This document shows, piece by piece, positions 26,447 to 34,631 of a DNA stretch of 64,000 nt. The stretch comes from Halorubrum vacuolatum (lineage in GTDB: Archaea > Halobacteriota > Halobacteria > Halobacteriales > Haloferacaceae): assembly GCF_900188065.1 (NCBI RefSeq), contig NZ_FZNQ01000001.1, positions 124,001 to 188,000 on the forward strand, given 5' to 3'. Each line of letters opens with the position of its first letter. The stretch's first letter is position 1. A model generated the notes under the pieces. That model made no database searches. It had not been told where the DNA came from and worked only from the letters and a program-made list of their open reading frames with translations. A program made the translations under genes and the position numbers.

Positions 26447-26683
26447 ATGCCAACGTTCGAGCTGAACCTGTCGGATGACGTCTACGCGGAGTTTCAACAG
26501 CTTGCCGACAGCGAGTTCGTCTCCGAGGAGCAGGCCGCGGAGGAGCTGATCTCATCGGGTATCGAGGCGTACAACATCACCGTCGTCGACGAGGACCCGC
26601 ACGACGAGATGCTGGACGGCGCGGAGAACAACATGTTCGATACCGCACAGGACCCGGGCAGTATCGAGGACGACCGCTTATAA
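26447..26683 (+). CDS. small CopG/RHH-like haloarchaeal protein (DUF7120-like)
   Basis: A 78-residue protein. Residues 1-45, MPTFELNLSDDVYAEFQQLA followed by DSEFVSEEQAAEELISSGIE, look like a ribbon-helix-helix core: one beta strand with alternating residues and two helices. The tail is acidic and ends EDDRL. Similar haloarchaeal proteins carry the label DUF7120, though I give that from memory. RHH proteins dimerise and bind operators or act as antitoxins, but no toxin-like neighbour is present. The start is supported by the TATA box about 29 nt upstream. Confidence 0.6.
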   Translation: MPTFELNLSDDVYAEFQQLADSEFVSEEQAAEELISSGIEAYNITVVDEDPHDEMLDGAENNMFDTAQDPGSIEDDRL

Positions 26684-26796
26684 ACACCGTCGGATTTTCC
26701 GCTTCGAGTCAACGATCGCAACCCGCCACCGATGCGCCGTCCCGCCGGAGCACGCCGACGGAAAGCCTTTGTCGAAGGCGATGAACGTGGCGGTAG

Positions 26797-27258
26797 ATGT
26801 CAACCCGACCCGCACGAACACACCTGTTCGGGAACGGCTCGCGGGGAGCGCTGCCGTTCGTGGCGGTCGGGGCCCTCATCGGCGTCCTCTCCGCCGGCTT
26901 CGTCGTCGGGATCGTTGATCTCGGTGTCTCCCTGGCCGTAGGCGGGGTCGCCCTCGCTCTCGCCGTCGCGAGCGGCGCGGCGCGGGGCGGACTCCTTCCG
27001 ACCGTCGGGGCGCTCTGGATCTTCGCCGTCTGGTGGTTCGTCTTTCCGCCGATGGTCGGCTTGCTCACCGGCAACTGGGAGACGGGGTCCCGATACACCT
27101 ATCCCCGATTTCTCGATTACGGATACGCCTCCGCGGCCGCCGAGGTACGCGGCGGCATCGAACAGGGGGTCACGAACGGGGTCGTTCTCGCCGCGCTGCT
27201 CGGAACGGGCGGCTATCTCCTCGGCACGGTCGGCGCGTGGATCGCGGTTCGGCGCTGA
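26797..27258 (+). CDS. four-helix membrane protein of unknown function
   Basis: A 153-residue protein with four hydrophobic segments (about residues 18-38, 42-62, 67-90 and 128-150). Between helices 3 and 4 lies an extracellular-looking loop with TGNWETGSRYTYPRFLDYGY. I do not recognise a family. It ends 15 nt before the archaeosortase gene, which runs in the opposite direction, so the two converge and share no promoter. A TATA-like AGCCTTTG lies about 29 nt upstream of the ATG. Confidence 0.6.
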   Translation: MSTRPARTHLFGNGSRGALPFVAVGALIGVLSAGFVVGIVDLGVSLAVGGVALALAVASGAARGGLLPTVGALWIFAVWWFVFPPMVGLLTGNWETGSRYTYPRFLDYGYASAAAEVRGGIEQGVTNGVVLAALLGTGGYLLGTVGAWIAVRR

Positions 27259-27273
27259 TCGTCGGGGCGGACG

Positions 27274-28242
27274 TCACTTCTCGCGGTTGGTCGGCTCCAA
27301 CGGGAGATCAAGCGCCTCCGTGAGGTCGTGTTCATCGCCCGTGAGGATATAGAGGACGTCCTCCAGGACGACGACGAGCTCGGGCAGCTCGCGGGCGACG
27401 AGGTAGGTGATCCCGATCAGGGCGACGACGGCGAGCAGCTGGCTGATGATCCGATCGGAGACGAGAAACGACACCCGGTAGGGATTGGTCGCGCCGAACA
27501 TCGCCAACACGAGGTCGGGCTGCCAGTGCATGTACTGGTTGCCGGTGACGATGGAGATGAACGCCGTCCGGATGATATTGAGCACGTAGATCAGCGGAAG
27601 CGAGACCGCGAGCGCGCGGAGCTTTCGGTTAAACGGAGCGCGAACCGCCGCGATCAGCCCGCCGAAGATCGCCATACTGCCGAGGCCCGTACACGCCAAC
27701 ACGACGTTCACCCGATAGGTGTGCCCGTCCTCGAGGGTCCACTGATACGCCGCGTCGTAGCCCTCGTGACTCGTGACCCGCTCGGGGGCGTAGCCGAGCA
27801 GGTCGATCAGGATCCCCGTGTGGGTGGCGACGATCTCGATGAGCACCTGTCGCGGTTCGGGGAGCGCGAGTCCCGCGACGGTGAGCGCGGGGATCGTCTC
27901 GAAGGGGAGGTAGATGAACAACATCAGCGCGACAGCCCGCGTGAGGACGAACAGCGATGCCCGGCCCCGATACAGGAGGTAGCCCGCGTACGCACAGGCG
28001 GGCGCTCCAAGGAGCGCGAGGATCGACTCCACGTAGCTCTGATGTTCGAACGCGAAGAACGGAACCATCGAGAGCCAGAAGAGCCCGAACAGGCCCCAGG
28101 TGCCCGCCGCGAGGGTCCGGCCGGCCGGATAGCCGTAGTGATCGAGCACCCACGCGGCCGCAAAGAGGATCGCGACGATCCACGCGAACGTGAACGTGTC
28201 GGGGAGGGCGCTCAAGACGGCGACCACGCCGACACCGGTCAT
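27274..28242 (-). CDS. artA: archaeosortase A
   Basis: A 322-residue polytopic membrane enzyme. The exosortase/archaeosortase core shows the catalytic Cys in LACTGLGSMAIFGGL (C184), a first Arg in LNIIRTAFISI (R225) and a second in VSDRIISQ (R264). The spacings of 41 and 39 residues equal those of the catalytic C173, R214 and R253 of Haloferax volcanii ArtA. ArtA removes the PGF-CTERM tail of surface proteins, including the S-layer glycoprotein, and links them to archaeal lipid. None of the proteins in this window ends in a PGF-CTERM tail. A TATA-like GATTTATCC on the minus strand lies about 26 nt upstream of the ATG, so the mRNA is probably leaderless. It is divergent from the YchF gene. Confidence 0.95.
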   Translation of the reverse strand: MTGVGVVAVLSALPDTFTFAWIVAILFAAAWVLDHYGYPAGRTLAAGTWGLFGLFWLSMVPFFAFEHQSYVESILALLGAPACAYAGYLLYRGRASLFVLTRAVALMLFIYLPFETIPALTVAGLALPEPRQVLIEIVATHTGILIDLLGYAPERVTSHEGYDAAYQWTLEDGHTYRVNVVLACTGLGSMAIFGGLIAAVRAPFNRKLRALAVSLPLIYVLNIIRTAFISIVTGNQYMHWQPDLVLAMFGATNPYRVSFLVSDRIISQLLAVVALIGITYLVARELPELVVVLEDVLYILTGDEHDLTEALDLPLEPTNREK

Positions 28243-28263
28243 GACTGAACAATCCGTGACGAC

Positions 28264-28273
28264 CGGATAAATC
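28264..28273 (-). promoter_or_regulatory. TATA box of artA
   Basis: CGGATAAATC on the plus strand (GATTTATCCG on the minus) is centred about 26 nt before the artA ATG at 28242. The opposite strand carries a weaker box (GCTTTTCG near 28371-28378) at the matching distance from the YchF start at 28401. Confidence 0.55.
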
Positions 28274-28400
28274 CCTTGTCGTTGTGCACGAGTCGCACCC
28301 GAGCGCCCGGGTCGGGGTCACCCGGGTGTGACAGAGACGTCCCCTGGTCGAGGTCACGGTCGACCGAAAGGCGCTTTTCGGAGGGGGACGACCCTCGCGC

Positions 28401-29582
28401 ATGATCACGGTCGCGCTGGCGGGCAAGCCGAACGCCGGCAAGTCCACCTTTTATACCGCCGCGACGATGGCCGACGTCGACGTCGCGAACTACCCGTTCA
28501 CGACCATCGACCCGAACCGCGGGGTGACGTACGTGCGGACCGAGTGTCCGTGCCTTTCCCGCGAGGAACGCTGTGGCAACGAGAACTGCCGGGCGGGCAA
28601 ACGCTACGTCCCCGTCGAACTGCTCGACGTCGCCGGGCTCGTCCCGGGCGCTCACGAGGGCAAGGGGCTCGGCAACCAGTTCCTCGACGCGTTGACGGAC
28701 GCCGACGTCATCGTCAACGTCGTCGACGCCGCGGGCGCGACGAACGCCGAAGGCGAGCCCGTCGAACCCGGCACCCACGACCCGCTCGAGGACGTCGATT
28801 TCATCGAGGAGGAGATGGATCTCTGGCTCACCGGCATCGTCGGGGACAACTGGGAGGGGGTCGAGCGGAAGTCCCGTTCGCCCGATTTCGACATCGAGGA
28901 GGCGCTCACCGACCTGCTCACCGGGGTGGGCGCGACGGAGGCGGACGTCACCGCCGTCCTTCGCGATCTGGAGTATCCGGCGGACCCGATCCAGTGGACC
29001 GACGACCACCGGGAGGCGCTCGCGCGGGCGATCCGCCGCCGGACGAAACCGTTCGTCGTGGTCGCCAACAAGGCGGACGTCGCCGCCGACGGGACCATCG
29101 ATCGGATCCGCGAGGGGACCGACAAGCCGGTTATCCCGACCACAGCGGACGGCGAGTTGGGGCTTCGCCGGGCCGCGGAGGCCGGGCTCGTCGCCTACGA
29201 TCCCGGCGATGACGAGTTCGAGATCATCGGCGACGTCTCCACGGGACAGCGGGAGGGGCTCGATGCGATCCGAGCGGTGATGGCGGAGATCGGCGGCACA
29301 GGGGTCCAAACCGCACTCAACGTGGCGGTCTACGACGTGCTCGACCGCGTGACGGTCTATCCGGTCCAGGACGGCTCGAAGTGGACGGACGGGACGGGGA
29401 CGGTGTTGCCGGACGCCTTCCTCCTCCCGACTGGCGCGACGCCGCCGGATCTCGCGTACGCCGTCCACACCGACATCGGCGAGGGGTACCTCCACGCCGT
29501 CGACGCCCGCTCGAATCGACGGATCGGCGAGGATCACGAGCTGACCGAGGGCGACGTGATCCGGATCGTGAGCACGAACTAA
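28401..29582 (+). CDS. YchF/Ola1-type GTP/ATP-binding protein
   Basis: A 393-residue OBG-family P-loop protein. The P-loop is GKPNAGKSTFYTAAT. Switch I is NYPFTTIDPNRGVTYVRTEC, and the G3 block is VELLDVAGLVPGAHEGKGLG. The specificity motif VVANKAD appears as in archaeal members. The C-terminal TGS domain follows (residues about 315-390: NVAVYDVLDRVTVYP, then GATPPDLAYAVHTDIGEGY and a final DHELTEGDVIRIVSTN). The cysteine-rich insert CPCLSREERCGNENCRAGKR after switch I is typical of archaeal YchF and may bind metal. Members bind ribosomes and hydrolyse ATP or GTP, but the exact job is unsettled. Confidence 0.93.
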   Translation: MITVALAGKPNAGKSTFYTAATMADVDVANYPFTTIDPNRGVTYVRTECPCLSREERCGNENCRAGKRYVPVELLDVAGLVPGAHEGKGLGNQFLDALTDADVIVNVVDAAGATNAEGEPVEPGTHDPLEDVDFIEEEMDLWLTGIVGDNWEGVERKSRSPDFDIEEALTDLLTGVGATEADVTAVLRDLEYPADPIQWTDDHREALARAIRRRTKPFVVVANKADVAADGTIDRIREGTDKPVIPTTADGELGLRRAAEAGLVAYDPGDDEFEIIGDVSTGQREGLDAIRAVMAEIGGTGVQTALNVAVYDVLDRVTVYPVQDGSKWTDGTGTVLPDAFLLPTGATPPDLAYAVHTDIGEGYLHAVDARSNRRIGEDHELTEGDVIRIVSTN

Positions 29583-29808
29583 CAGCAACATAATCCGGTA
29601 TCCGGCAGCGGGGCCGAACCCGTTCGACCAGACGACGGAGACGGAGCGGATGGTGAAAACCGGCGGTAACGGGCGTCTCACCGGTGAAGAGCTTCGTGGT
29701 GATGCGTGACATGGGAACCGAATAATTACTATAGAGCATCATAGACTGGATTGAATATTCCTCCTAGCCATATCTGTTTATGAGTGGGGACGGTACGTTG
29801 AGTCGATA

Positions 29809-30786
29809 ATGAAGCGAAGACAATTCCTGCGTGGGGCCGGCGCAGGTGTGGCCGGCACCGCCCTCGCCGGCTGTGTTGGCGGCGATGGTGGAACCCGAAC
29901 CGTGACCGTCGATTACGCCTACTACAACCCAGTGAGCCTCGTTCTGCGCGAGCACGGCTGGTTGGAGGAGGCGTTTGAAGGGAGCGATGCGGAGATCGAA
30001 TGGGTACTCAGTCTCGGCAGCAACGAGGCAAACGAGTACTCCCAGACGGGCGACGCACAGGTCGCCTCGACGGCCGGCGTCGCCGCCCTCATGGCCCGCT
30101 CGAACGGCGTGCCGATCACGACCCCGTACATCTACTCCGAACCGGAGTGGACGGCGCTCGTCACCCTCGGAGGCAACGGGATCGGGTCGGTCACCGACCT
30201 CGAAGGGGCGTCCGTCGCCGCCACACGTGGCACCGACCCGTACTTCTTCCTGCTGCAAGCGCTCGATGAGGAGGGGTTGAGCGAGGACGACGTGGAGGTC
30301 GTCGATCTCCAGCACCCGGAGGGACAGGACGCGCTCGTCCGCGGCGACGTGGACGCGTGGGCGGGGCTCGACCCACATATGGCCGAGTTGGAACTGGAGG
30401 AGGACGGCACGGAGCTGTTCTACCGCGAGACCGCGTTCAACACCTTCGGCTTCCTCAACTTCCTCGATGAGTTCCTCGCGGAGCATCCCGAGGACGCCCA
30501 GCGGGTCATCGAGGCGTACGAACGTGGTCGCGAGTGGGCACTCGAGAACCCCGAGGAGACCGCGGGCATCCTCGCGGCCGAATCCGACATGTCCGAACCG
30601 GTCGCCGAGCGGGTGTTCACCGAACGCAACGACCTCACCGAGCCCATACCCGGCGACGACCACCGCGAGCTACTCGACGACCTCGCGCCGATCCTCGAAC
30701 GTGAGGGACTCGTCAGTGACGATGCTGACCCCGAGGCGGCCGCCGCCGAACTGCTCGATAGCTCGTTCGCGACGGAGGTGATCTGA
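29809..30786 (+). CDS. ABC transporter substrate-binding lipoprotein (SsuA/TauA/NMT1 type)
   Basis: A 325-residue secreted binding protein. The N-terminus MKRRQFLRGAGAGVAGTALA has a twin-arginine motif followed by a lipobox LAGC, so it is exported by Tat and anchored by a lipid. The mature part has the type II periplasmic fold: VDYAYYNPVSLVLREHGWLE, SLGSNEANEYSQTGDAQVAS, VTDLEGASVAATRGTDPYFF, and LVRGDVDAWAGLDPHMAELE. The family takes up sulfonates, taurine, nitrate, aromatics or thiamine precursors, and the ligand cannot be set from sequence. It is the first gene of an importer operon with the permease and ATPase directly downstream. Confidence 0.9.
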   Translation: MKRRQFLRGAGAGVAGTALAGCVGGDGGTRTVTVDYAYYNPVSLVLREHGWLEEAFEGSDAEIEWVLSLGSNEANEYSQTGDAQVASTAGVAALMARSNGVPITTPYIYSEPEWTALVTLGGNGIGSVTDLEGASVAATRGTDPYFFLLQALDEEGLSEDDVEVVDLQHPEGQDALVRGDVDAWAGLDPHMAELELEEDGTELFYRETAFNTFGFLNFLDEFLAEHPEDAQRVIEAYERGREWALENPEETAGILAAESDMSEPVAERVFTERNDLTEPIPGDDHRELLDDLAPILEREGLVSDDADPEAAAAELLDSSFATEVI

Positions 30787-30787
30787 G

Positions 30788-31582
30788 GTGGCGACGACGG
30801 GAAGGACCTACACGATCGGCGGGACGGGCCTCCCGAACGTCGAGCGCTTCCGCTGGCTGCTCGGGCTCGTCGTCCCGGCCGCCCTCGTCGTTATTTGGCA
30901 CCTCTCGGTGACGGTCGGGATCTTCGCCCCGCATCAGCTCCCGGAGCCGCTTCGGGTCGTCACCACCTTCTACGGGATGGCCGTAAGCGGCGAGCTGTGG
31001 GGACACATCGCGATCACGATCCAGCGCGTCTTCCTCGGCGTCATCATCGGCGTCGCGGTCGGGATCGTCTTCGGGACGCTGACGGGGTATTATCGCCTCG
31101 CGAGCGATCTGTTCGACCCGTTGTTCCAGTCGATGAAGAACATCCCCTCGCTGGCGTGGGTGCCGCTTTTCCTCCTCTGGTTCGGGATCGGCGAGAGCGC
31201 GAAGGTGCTGCTTATCGCCGTCGGGGCCTTCTTCCCCGTCTATCTCAACCTCTCGACCGGTATTGCCGGGGTCAGCGAGGACCTGCTGGAGGTGGCAGCC
31301 GTCTACGATCTCGGCCGGATCGAGGAGCTCCGCCGGGTGATCCTCCCCGCCGCGCTTCCAAGCCTGCTCGTGGGGATCCGCGGCGGGGTCGGTCTCGCAT
31401 GGATGTTCGTGGTCGCCGCGGAGCTGATCGCCGCGAGCCAGGGGATCGGCTTCCTGCTCTCCGATGGACGCACCCTCTCGCGACCCGACATCATCATCGG
31501 CTCCATTCTGCTGTTTGCCTTCCTCGGCAACCTGTCGGATCTCGGCGTCAAGGAGGTGGAAAAGCGTGTCGTCACTCAATAA
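30788..31582 (+). CDS. ABC transporter permease (SsuC/TauC type)
   Basis: A 264-residue inner-membrane permease starting at GTG 30788, one base after the upstream TGA. About six hydrophobic helices are visible. The cytoplasmic EAA loop, which docks to the ATPase, reads VSEDLLEVAAVYDLGRIEEL and ends RRVILPAALPSLLVGIRGG; it carries the conserved E-A-A......G....I.LP pattern. The last helix ends GNLSDLGVKEVEKRVV. It belongs with the binding protein at 29809 and the ATPase at 31566, which overlaps its 3' end. Confidence 0.92.
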   Translation: MATTGRTYTIGGTGLPNVERFRWLLGLVVPAALVVIWHLSVTVGIFAPHQLPEPLRVVTTFYGMAVSGELWGHIAITIQRVFLGVIIGVAVGIVFGTLTGYYRLASDLFDPLFQSMKNIPSLAWVPLFLLWFGIGESAKVLLIAVGAFFPVYLNLSTGIAGVSEDLLEVAAVYDLGRIEELRRVILPAALPSLLVGIRGGVGLAWMFVVAAELIAASQGIGFLLSDGRTLSRPDIIIGSILLFAFLGNLSDLGVKEVEKRVVTQ

Positions 31583-32366
31583 AAAACAAGGGGACACGAG
31601 CAGCGATCAGCGGCCGAACGCGAGCGACGAAGACGCACTCGTCGTACGCGACCTCACGAAGCGCTACGGCGAGACGGTCGCGCTCGACGGCGTCGATCTC
31701 ACGGTTTCCGACGGCGAGTTCGTCTCGGTCGTGGGTCCCTCCGGCTGTGGAAAATCGACCCTGCTCCGCGTGCTCAGCGGGCTCGAGGAGCGCTTCGATG
31801 GGCGCGCCGCGGTCGATGGTGAAGACGTCCGTGACGGCGGCAGCGACGGCGTCGGCATGGTGTTTCAGGAGCCGCGGCTGCTTCCATGGGCCGACGTCAG
31901 CGAGAACGTCGCGGTCGGCCTCCCGGCCGACGTTGACGCCGATGATCCGAAGGCAGCCACACGGATCGACGATCTGATCGAAACGGTCGGACTGTCGGGC
32001 TTCGAGGACCATCGGCCCGGTGGCCTCTCCGGCGGGATGGCCCAACGTGTCTCGCTCGCCCGCGGGCTCGCCTATGATCCCGCGGTACTGCTGCTCGACG
32101 AACCGTTCTCGGCGCTCGATCAGTTGACGAAGTACGAACAACAGGACAACCTCCTCGACGTCTGGGAGGCCCGCGAGACGACGATCGTCCTCGTCACCCA
32201 CGACATCGAGGAGGCCGCTTATCTCTCCGATCGCGTCGTCGTCCTCGGCGGCCAACCCGGACGGGTGGTCGAGACGATCGACGTCGACGTGGCCCGTCCA
32301 CGCGAACAAACGGACGACGAGTTGGTGGCGGTTCGTGAGCGAATAACGGACGCGCTTGGGGTGTGA
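31566..32366 (+). CDS. ABC transporter ATPase (SsuB/TauB type)
   Basis: A 266-residue ATPase, starting at GTG 31566 and overlapping the permease by 17 nt; a longer upstream frame is a shadow of the permease. Walker A is GPSGCGKSTLL. The Q-loop is VFQEPRLLPW. The signature is LSGGMAQRVSLARGLA, Walker B is LLLDEPFSALD and the switch His is in VTHDIEEAAYLSD. All catalytic elements are intact. It powers import of the unknown anion or small organic ligand bound by the protein at 29809. A Ser/Gln/Asp-rich N-terminal tail of about 25 residues precedes the ATPase. Confidence 0.93.
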   Translation: MSSLNKKQGDTSSDQRPNASDEDALVVRDLTKRYGETVALDGVDLTVSDGEFVSVVGPSGCGKSTLLRVLSGLEERFDGRAAVDGEDVRDGGSDGVGMVFQEPRLLPWADVSENVAVGLPADVDADDPKAATRIDDLIETVGLSGFEDHRPGGLSGGMAQRVSLARGLAYDPAVLLLDEPFSALDQLTKYEQQDNLLDVWEARETTIVLVTHDIEEAAYLSDRVVVLGGQPGRVVETIDVDVARPREQTDDELVAVRERITDALGV

Positions 32367-32396
32367 GCGTCCAGACGGAGAGGAGGGAAAACGCGT

Positions 32397-33629
32397 TCAG
32401 GCCAGCCGTTCCCGTGCGTACTTCGCTAACATCGGGAGGTCCTCGATGTGGAGCAGCTTCCGCATCGCGAGCTTATTCCCCCGATTCGCCTCCGCGAGGA
32501 TGTCGTCGTCGGTCCGTCGAAGGTCGCGCATGAACCGGTCGTATCGCTCGTTCGGCGCGAGATACAACAATTCGGTCAGCATCAGCCGTTGTTTCATTCG
32601 GGGTGCGACCTGTTCGTGCCAGAGCTCCTCATAGAGCGCGAGGCTGGCGGCGTCCGTGGGGCGCTCGGAGTCGGTGAGACAGCGGTCGACCGTCATCGCC
32701 GCGGCCCGCCCGGATTTCATACACTTGTGGATCCCTTCCCCCCACAGCGGGTCGATCGTCGGGACGGTGTCGCCGATGGCGATGAAGGAATCGGTGTGCA
32801 TCCGCCCCGGCATCTGGATATGTGCGGAGCCGCGGTGAACTTTCCCCTCGAGCCGCTCGGCATCCGCGAATCGCGGGTCGTTCTCCAACCACTCCTCCAG
32901 ATAGCCGTCGACGGTCTTCCCCTTCTCGGCGAACTCCCGATGGCGGTCGTTCTGGATGTAACAGATCCCCACTTTGGCCGTGTCCTCGCCCGTCGAGAAG
33001 ATCCACGAGTAGCCGCCGGGCGCGATGTTGTGATCCAACCGGAGCATCATCGCACGGCGCAGGTCCGCATAGCCCGGGTGGTTCATCTCGACGCCCTCCA
33101 GCTCGTACTCGATGCCGATCGCCTGGTTCTCCCGTTCGAGGTCGACGACGCCGAGCGCGCTCGCGATGGGCGCGGCCGGCCCCGTCGCGTCGATGATCAC
33201 GTCGGCGTAGACCTCCTCGTCGCCGGCGTATTTTACGCCCTCGATGGTGCCGTCGTCGCCGAGGATCGGGCGGGAGACGCGTGAATCAAACCGATACTCC
33301 GCACCCTCGTCGCGGCCGTCCTTTACAAGATAGCGTTTGAAATCGGCGAACTCCAACACCGCCCCGGGCTGGTAGGTCTGGTAGTAGTCGTTCGGCGACT
33401 CCAACACCACGTCGTCGGTGAATTGCATTACGACGTCATCGGGGATCCCGAAGGCGGCCATCATCGACGGGAACGTGCCCGCGGTCGATTTGTTGCTCTG
33501 TCGTGGGAACTCGTCTTCGGGCTCCGTCTCGAGGACGACGACGTCGTAGTCGCGCGCGGCGAGATCGCGGGCACATTGGGCCCCTGCCGGGCCCGCACCA
33601 GCGATCACGACGTCGTAGCGGTCAACCAT
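32397..33629 (-). CDS. geranylgeranyl-reductase-family FAD oxidoreductase
   Basis: A 410-residue flavoprotein. I choose ATG 33629, since the alternative four codons upstream is a TTG. The Rossmann motif is VVIAGAGPAGAQCARDLAAR. The substrate domain has YSWIFSTGEDTAKVGICY and the FAD motif is FIAIGDTVPTIDPLWGEGIH. The order matches the GGR family, which saturates isoprenoid chains of archaeal lipids and other prenyl compounds. In typical archaeal GGRs the first motif is Y-x-W-x-F-P, whereas here the Pro is replaced by Ser (YSWIFS), so it may be a paralogue with another substrate. It converges with the ABC-importer operon and stands alone. Confidence 0.85.
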   Translation of the reverse strand: MVDRYDVVIAGAGPAGAQCARDLAARDYDVVVLETEPEDEFPRQSNKSTAGTFPSMMAAFGIPDDVVMQFTDDVVLESPNDYYQTYQPGAVLEFADFKRYLVKDGRDEGAEYRFDSRVSRPILGDDGTIEGVKYAGDEEVYADVIIDATGPAAPIASALGVVDLERENQAIGIEYELEGVEMNHPGYADLRRAMMLRLDHNIAPGGYSWIFSTGEDTAKVGICYIQNDRHREFAEKGKTVDGYLEEWLENDPRFADAERLEGKVHRGSAHIQMPGRMHTDSFIAIGDTVPTIDPLWGEGIHKCMKSGRAAAMTVDRCLTDSERPTDAASLALYEELWHEQVAPRMKQRLMLTELLYLAPNERYDRFMRDLRRTDDDILAEANRGNKLAMRKLLHIEDLPMLAKYARERLA

Positions 33630-33767
33630 ATCCAGTATCAATACGTCCGTGTAATTAGTGTTGCTGAAATCCCTCGAAAACTGGCCCGAAACCCACGTAC
33701 TCGACGGATTTCTGACGGTGGATGGAGGTCGGAATTCGGCCGGTCGAAAACGCCGACGACCGACCGG

Positions 33768-34631
33768 TCAGTAGAACTCGCGGACCAAGTCCGTCGCCCC
33801 TTCCGGGGCGCCGTCGGGAATGACGGACATGTCCTCGGTCACGTCGTGTTGTTCGTGATACGGGACGCTGTTTTCGTCCTGATAGATGACACCCTGATAC
33901 TCCTTATCGGAGTCGAGGATGACGTCCTTGGCGTCGTCGTAATCGTGTCGGTCGTGATCGGTGTCCGCTAAGTCGACGAGCGAGTCGCGGAAGTAGTCGT
34001 AGGTGTCGACGTCGTTGAACGTCACACAGGGTGAGTAGACGTTGACGAAGCCGAAGCCGTCGTGTTCGATCGCCTCCTGGATGATCTCCTGATGGCGCAG
34101 CGCGTCCGAGGAGAACGACTGGGCGATGAACGTCGCGCCCGCCGCGAGCGCGAGGGCGTGCGGGTTGACCGGCGGCTGTTTCGGTCCCTCGGGCGTCGTC
34201 GACGTCTCGAAGTCGTCACGCGAGGTCGGGGAGGCCTGCCCCTTCGTGAGCCCGTAGATCCGGTTGTCCATCACGACGTAGCTCATGTCGACGTTCCGCC
34301 GCACGGCGTGGACGAAGTGTCCCGCGCCGATGGAGTAGCCGTCGCCGTCGCCGCCGGAGACCATCACTTCGATGTCGGGACGCGCCATCTTCACGCCGGT
34401 GCCGACCGGGAGCGCCCGGCCGTGCACGCCGTGAAGCGCGTAGCTGTGCATGTACGTGCCGATCTTTCCGGAACAGCCGATCCCGGCGACGACGAAGGTG
34501 TTGTCGGGGTCGTTGCCCGTCTCCGCGAGCGCCTTCATCATGCCGTTCATCGTCCCGAAGTCGCCGCAGCCGGGACACCACGTTGGCTGTTTGTCGGATT
34601 TGAAGTCGGTGAATCGAACGTCTGAGCTCAT
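33768..34631 (-). CDS. korB: 2-oxoacid:ferredoxin oxidoreductase beta subunit (KorB-like)
   Basis: A 287-residue thiamine-pyrophosphate subunit. CPGCGDFGTMNGMMKALAET and GIGCSGKIGTYMHSYALHGV hold cysteines for a 4Fe-4S cluster. The TPP site is SGGDGDGYSIGAGHFVHAVR, followed by MDNRIYGLTKGQASPT, with the last cluster-type Cys in VYSPCVTFND. It decarboxylates a 2-oxoacid and passes electrons to ferredoxin. The paired alpha gene overlaps by 4 nt upstream. I favour the 2-oxoglutarate enzyme (Kor) because of close recalled similarity to haloarchaeal KorB. Pyruvate (Por) is the alternative and cannot be excluded by eye. Confidence 0.85.
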   Translation of the reverse strand: MSSDVRFTDFKSDKQPTWCPGCGDFGTMNGMMKALAETGNDPDNTFVVAGIGCSGKIGTYMHSYALHGVHGRALPVGTGVKMARPDIEVMVSGGDGDGYSIGAGHFVHAVRRNVDMSYVVMDNRIYGLTKGQASPTSRDDFETSTTPEGPKQPPVNPHALALAAGATFIAQSFSSDALRHQEIIQEAIEHDGFGFVNVYSPCVTFNDVDTYDYFRDSLVDLADTDHDRHDYDDAKDVILDSDKEYQGVIYQDENSVPYHEQHDVTEDMSVIPDGAPEGATDLVREFY

